From: an uncultured Cellulosilyticum sp.
Lineage (GTDB): Bacteria; Bacillota; Clostridia; Lachnospirales; Cellulosilyticaceae
Reading direction: 5' to 3'
Length of the DNA stretch: 6,747 nucleotides
NCBI GenBank assembly: GCA_934725855.1
Contig: CAKVCL010000064.1
Span: 1-6,747, forward strand
A program made the translations under genes and the position numbers. This document shows positions 6,311-6,747 of this stretch, one piece after another (the stretch's first letter is position 1; each line of letters opens with the position of its first letter). The notes beneath the pieces are model-generated. The model was not told the origin of the DNA. It searched no databases and saw only the letters and a list, made by a program, of their open reading frames with translations.

Positions 6311-6515
6311 TAATTGTTACCTCTCCAAATACTGTTTCCGCTGTAAATTTAATGTGTAAGGTGTCATTAATTAGAGTAATATTAAAGCCATGACATCTTG
6401 TAATTTTATCATTCACTAACAAGCACTCAGTTACCTTTCTTTCTGCTTCACTTTTTATATACCTGAATCCGTGAAATTCATTTTTTCTTAAGCTTATTTT
6501 TTTCAGTAGCCTCAA
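6303..6515 (-). pseudogene. 5'-truncated baseplate protein, gp25/XkdS (DUF2634)-like C-terminus
   Basis: Seventy codons directly upstream of baseplate J read like the C-terminal half of a gp25/XkdS-like baseplate wedge protein: AERKVTECLLVNDKITRCHGF, then NDTLHIKFTAETVFGEVTINV. In PBSX-like loci this gene sits exactly here, at about 140 residues. The frame can be extended upstream only to a TAG at about 6543-6545. The first possible starts (TTG at 6515, ATA at about 6542) have no convincing ribosome binding site except a weak AGGTGA before the ATA. The expected N-terminal half is therefore missing, and I call it a remnant. The end overlaps baseplate J by 8 nt. The family call rests on position and weak motif likeness, and a genuine short protein is not excluded. 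Confidence 0.6.
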
Positions 6516-6549
6516 TGCTTCTTGGTGTTTTTGATCTAATATCTATTTT

Positions 6550-6575
6550 CACCTATTTGGTGCGGTTTTTAGGTG
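6550..6575. promoter_or_regulatory. Operator-like dyad beside a possible plus-strand promoter
   Basis: CACCTA (6550-6555) and TAGGTG (6570-6575) form an inverted repeat, with a nested CACC/GGTG pair inside. TACAAT (6577-6582), a good -10 box for the plus-strand mini-gene, follows directly, but no good -35 at 16-18 nt is seen (TTGGTG at 6557-6562 is only 14 nt away). The position suggests either an operator over a promoter or a small hairpin. No regulator is known. Confidence 0.35.
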
Positions 6576-6617
6576 GTACAATATTCCTATCAAATATTAA
6601 TTTTAGGAGCATATACC

Positions 6618-6713
6618 ATGAATAAAAATCAAAAATTCACTCTGAATGCAAATAAAAACATTATTATTGAATTTACACCACTTTACAAGAAAACTATTGA
6701 ACTAAATCTTTAA
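6618..6713 (+). CDS. Possible small plus-strand gene, 31 residues
   Basis: An ATG at 6618 is preceded at eight bases by AGGAG (6605-6609) and opens a 31-codon frame (MNKNQKFTLNANKNIIIEF through TIELNL) ending in TAA. A -10-like TACAAT lies about 36 nt upstream. The peptide is polar, lysine- and asparagine-rich, and has no membrane segment or motif that I recognise. It could be a real short protein, the 5' stub of a broken gene, or chance. It converges on, and overlaps by 20 bases, the minus-strand coding tail at the right edge, so one of the two readings may be false. It is the only plausible plus-strand gene in the window. Confidence 0.33.
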   Translation: MNKNQKFTLNANKNIIIEFTPLYKKTIELNL

Positions 6714-6747
6714 ATTCATTGTCTTTTACAAGTTCTTCAAGGGTTAT
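6694..6747 (-). CDS. C-terminal end of an unidentified protein, cut by the window edge
   Basis: The last 54 bases read on the minus strand as 17 codons, ITLEELVKDNEFKDLVQ, then TAG. Residue use is typical of a real helical C-terminus, but this is too short to name. It lies upstream of the tail module on the same strand. About 150 nt of apparently non-coding DNA on the minus strand separates it from the gp25-like remnant, so it is probably not directly coupled to it. Confidence 0.4.
   Translation of the reverse strand: MTLEELVKDNEFKDLVQ

Noticed and set aside
2996..6515. Extracellular contractile injection system (eCIS) or type VI secretion locus
   Set aside because: Baseplate J and gp25-like genes occur in these too, but the adjoining holin and amidase, DUF2313 gene and DUF3751-type fibre fit a PBSX-like prophage, and no ATPase or toxin gene is visible.

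Overview
The window is low-GC DNA, probably from a clostridial Firmicute (Clostridium or Lachnospiraceae type). The reasons are the AT-rich codon use, strong AGGAGG-type ribosome binding sites, a BhlA/UviB-like holin, PBSX-type tail genes and a group II intron of the IIC type. Every recognisable gene lies on the minus strand, so the reading order is right to left.

Right part (about 6747 to 2996): the distal end of a contractile-tail prophage or phage-tail-like locus. After the last 17 codons of an unidentified gene at the edge (6694-6747) and a short non-phage-like gap holding a possible plus-strand mini-gene (6618-6713), there is a 5'-truncated gp25/XkdS-like baseplate gene (6303-6515). Intact genes follow in tight succession: baseplate J/XkdT-like (5258-6310), YmfQ/XkdU-like DUF2313 (4755-5261), tail fibre (3903-4745), holin (3648-3890) and N-acetylmuramoyl-L-alanine amidase (2996-3631). 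The order matches a PBSX-like baseplate, fibre, holin, lysin module. Overlaps of 4-8 nt or gaps of 9-16 nt suggest one transcript. The broken first gene suggests a decayed or rearranged locus.

Middle (2931 to 1261): an NTF2/SnoaL-like gene with its own good sigma-A promoter right after the lysin, then a DDE transposase gene with an inactivating frameshift. The transposase ribosome binding site sits in one arm of a long imperfect inverted repeat, an arrangement resembling the hairpins some IS elements use to block translation from read-through transcripts. I cannot find a matching repeat at the other end of the element.

Left part (1260 to 1): a PhzF-family isomerase/epimerase gene begins less than 30 nt after the transposase stop, is followed by a UUCG-loop terminator, and directly downstream of that terminator a group II intron begins, with domain I matching the IIC type. 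This is the classic insertion site of IIC introns. The rest of the intron runs off the left edge.

No tRNA, rRNA or CRISPR array was seen. I see no clearly new biological system. The best leads are the terminator-intron junction, the hairpin covering the transposase ribosome binding site, and the rearranged right-hand junction upstream of the tail module.
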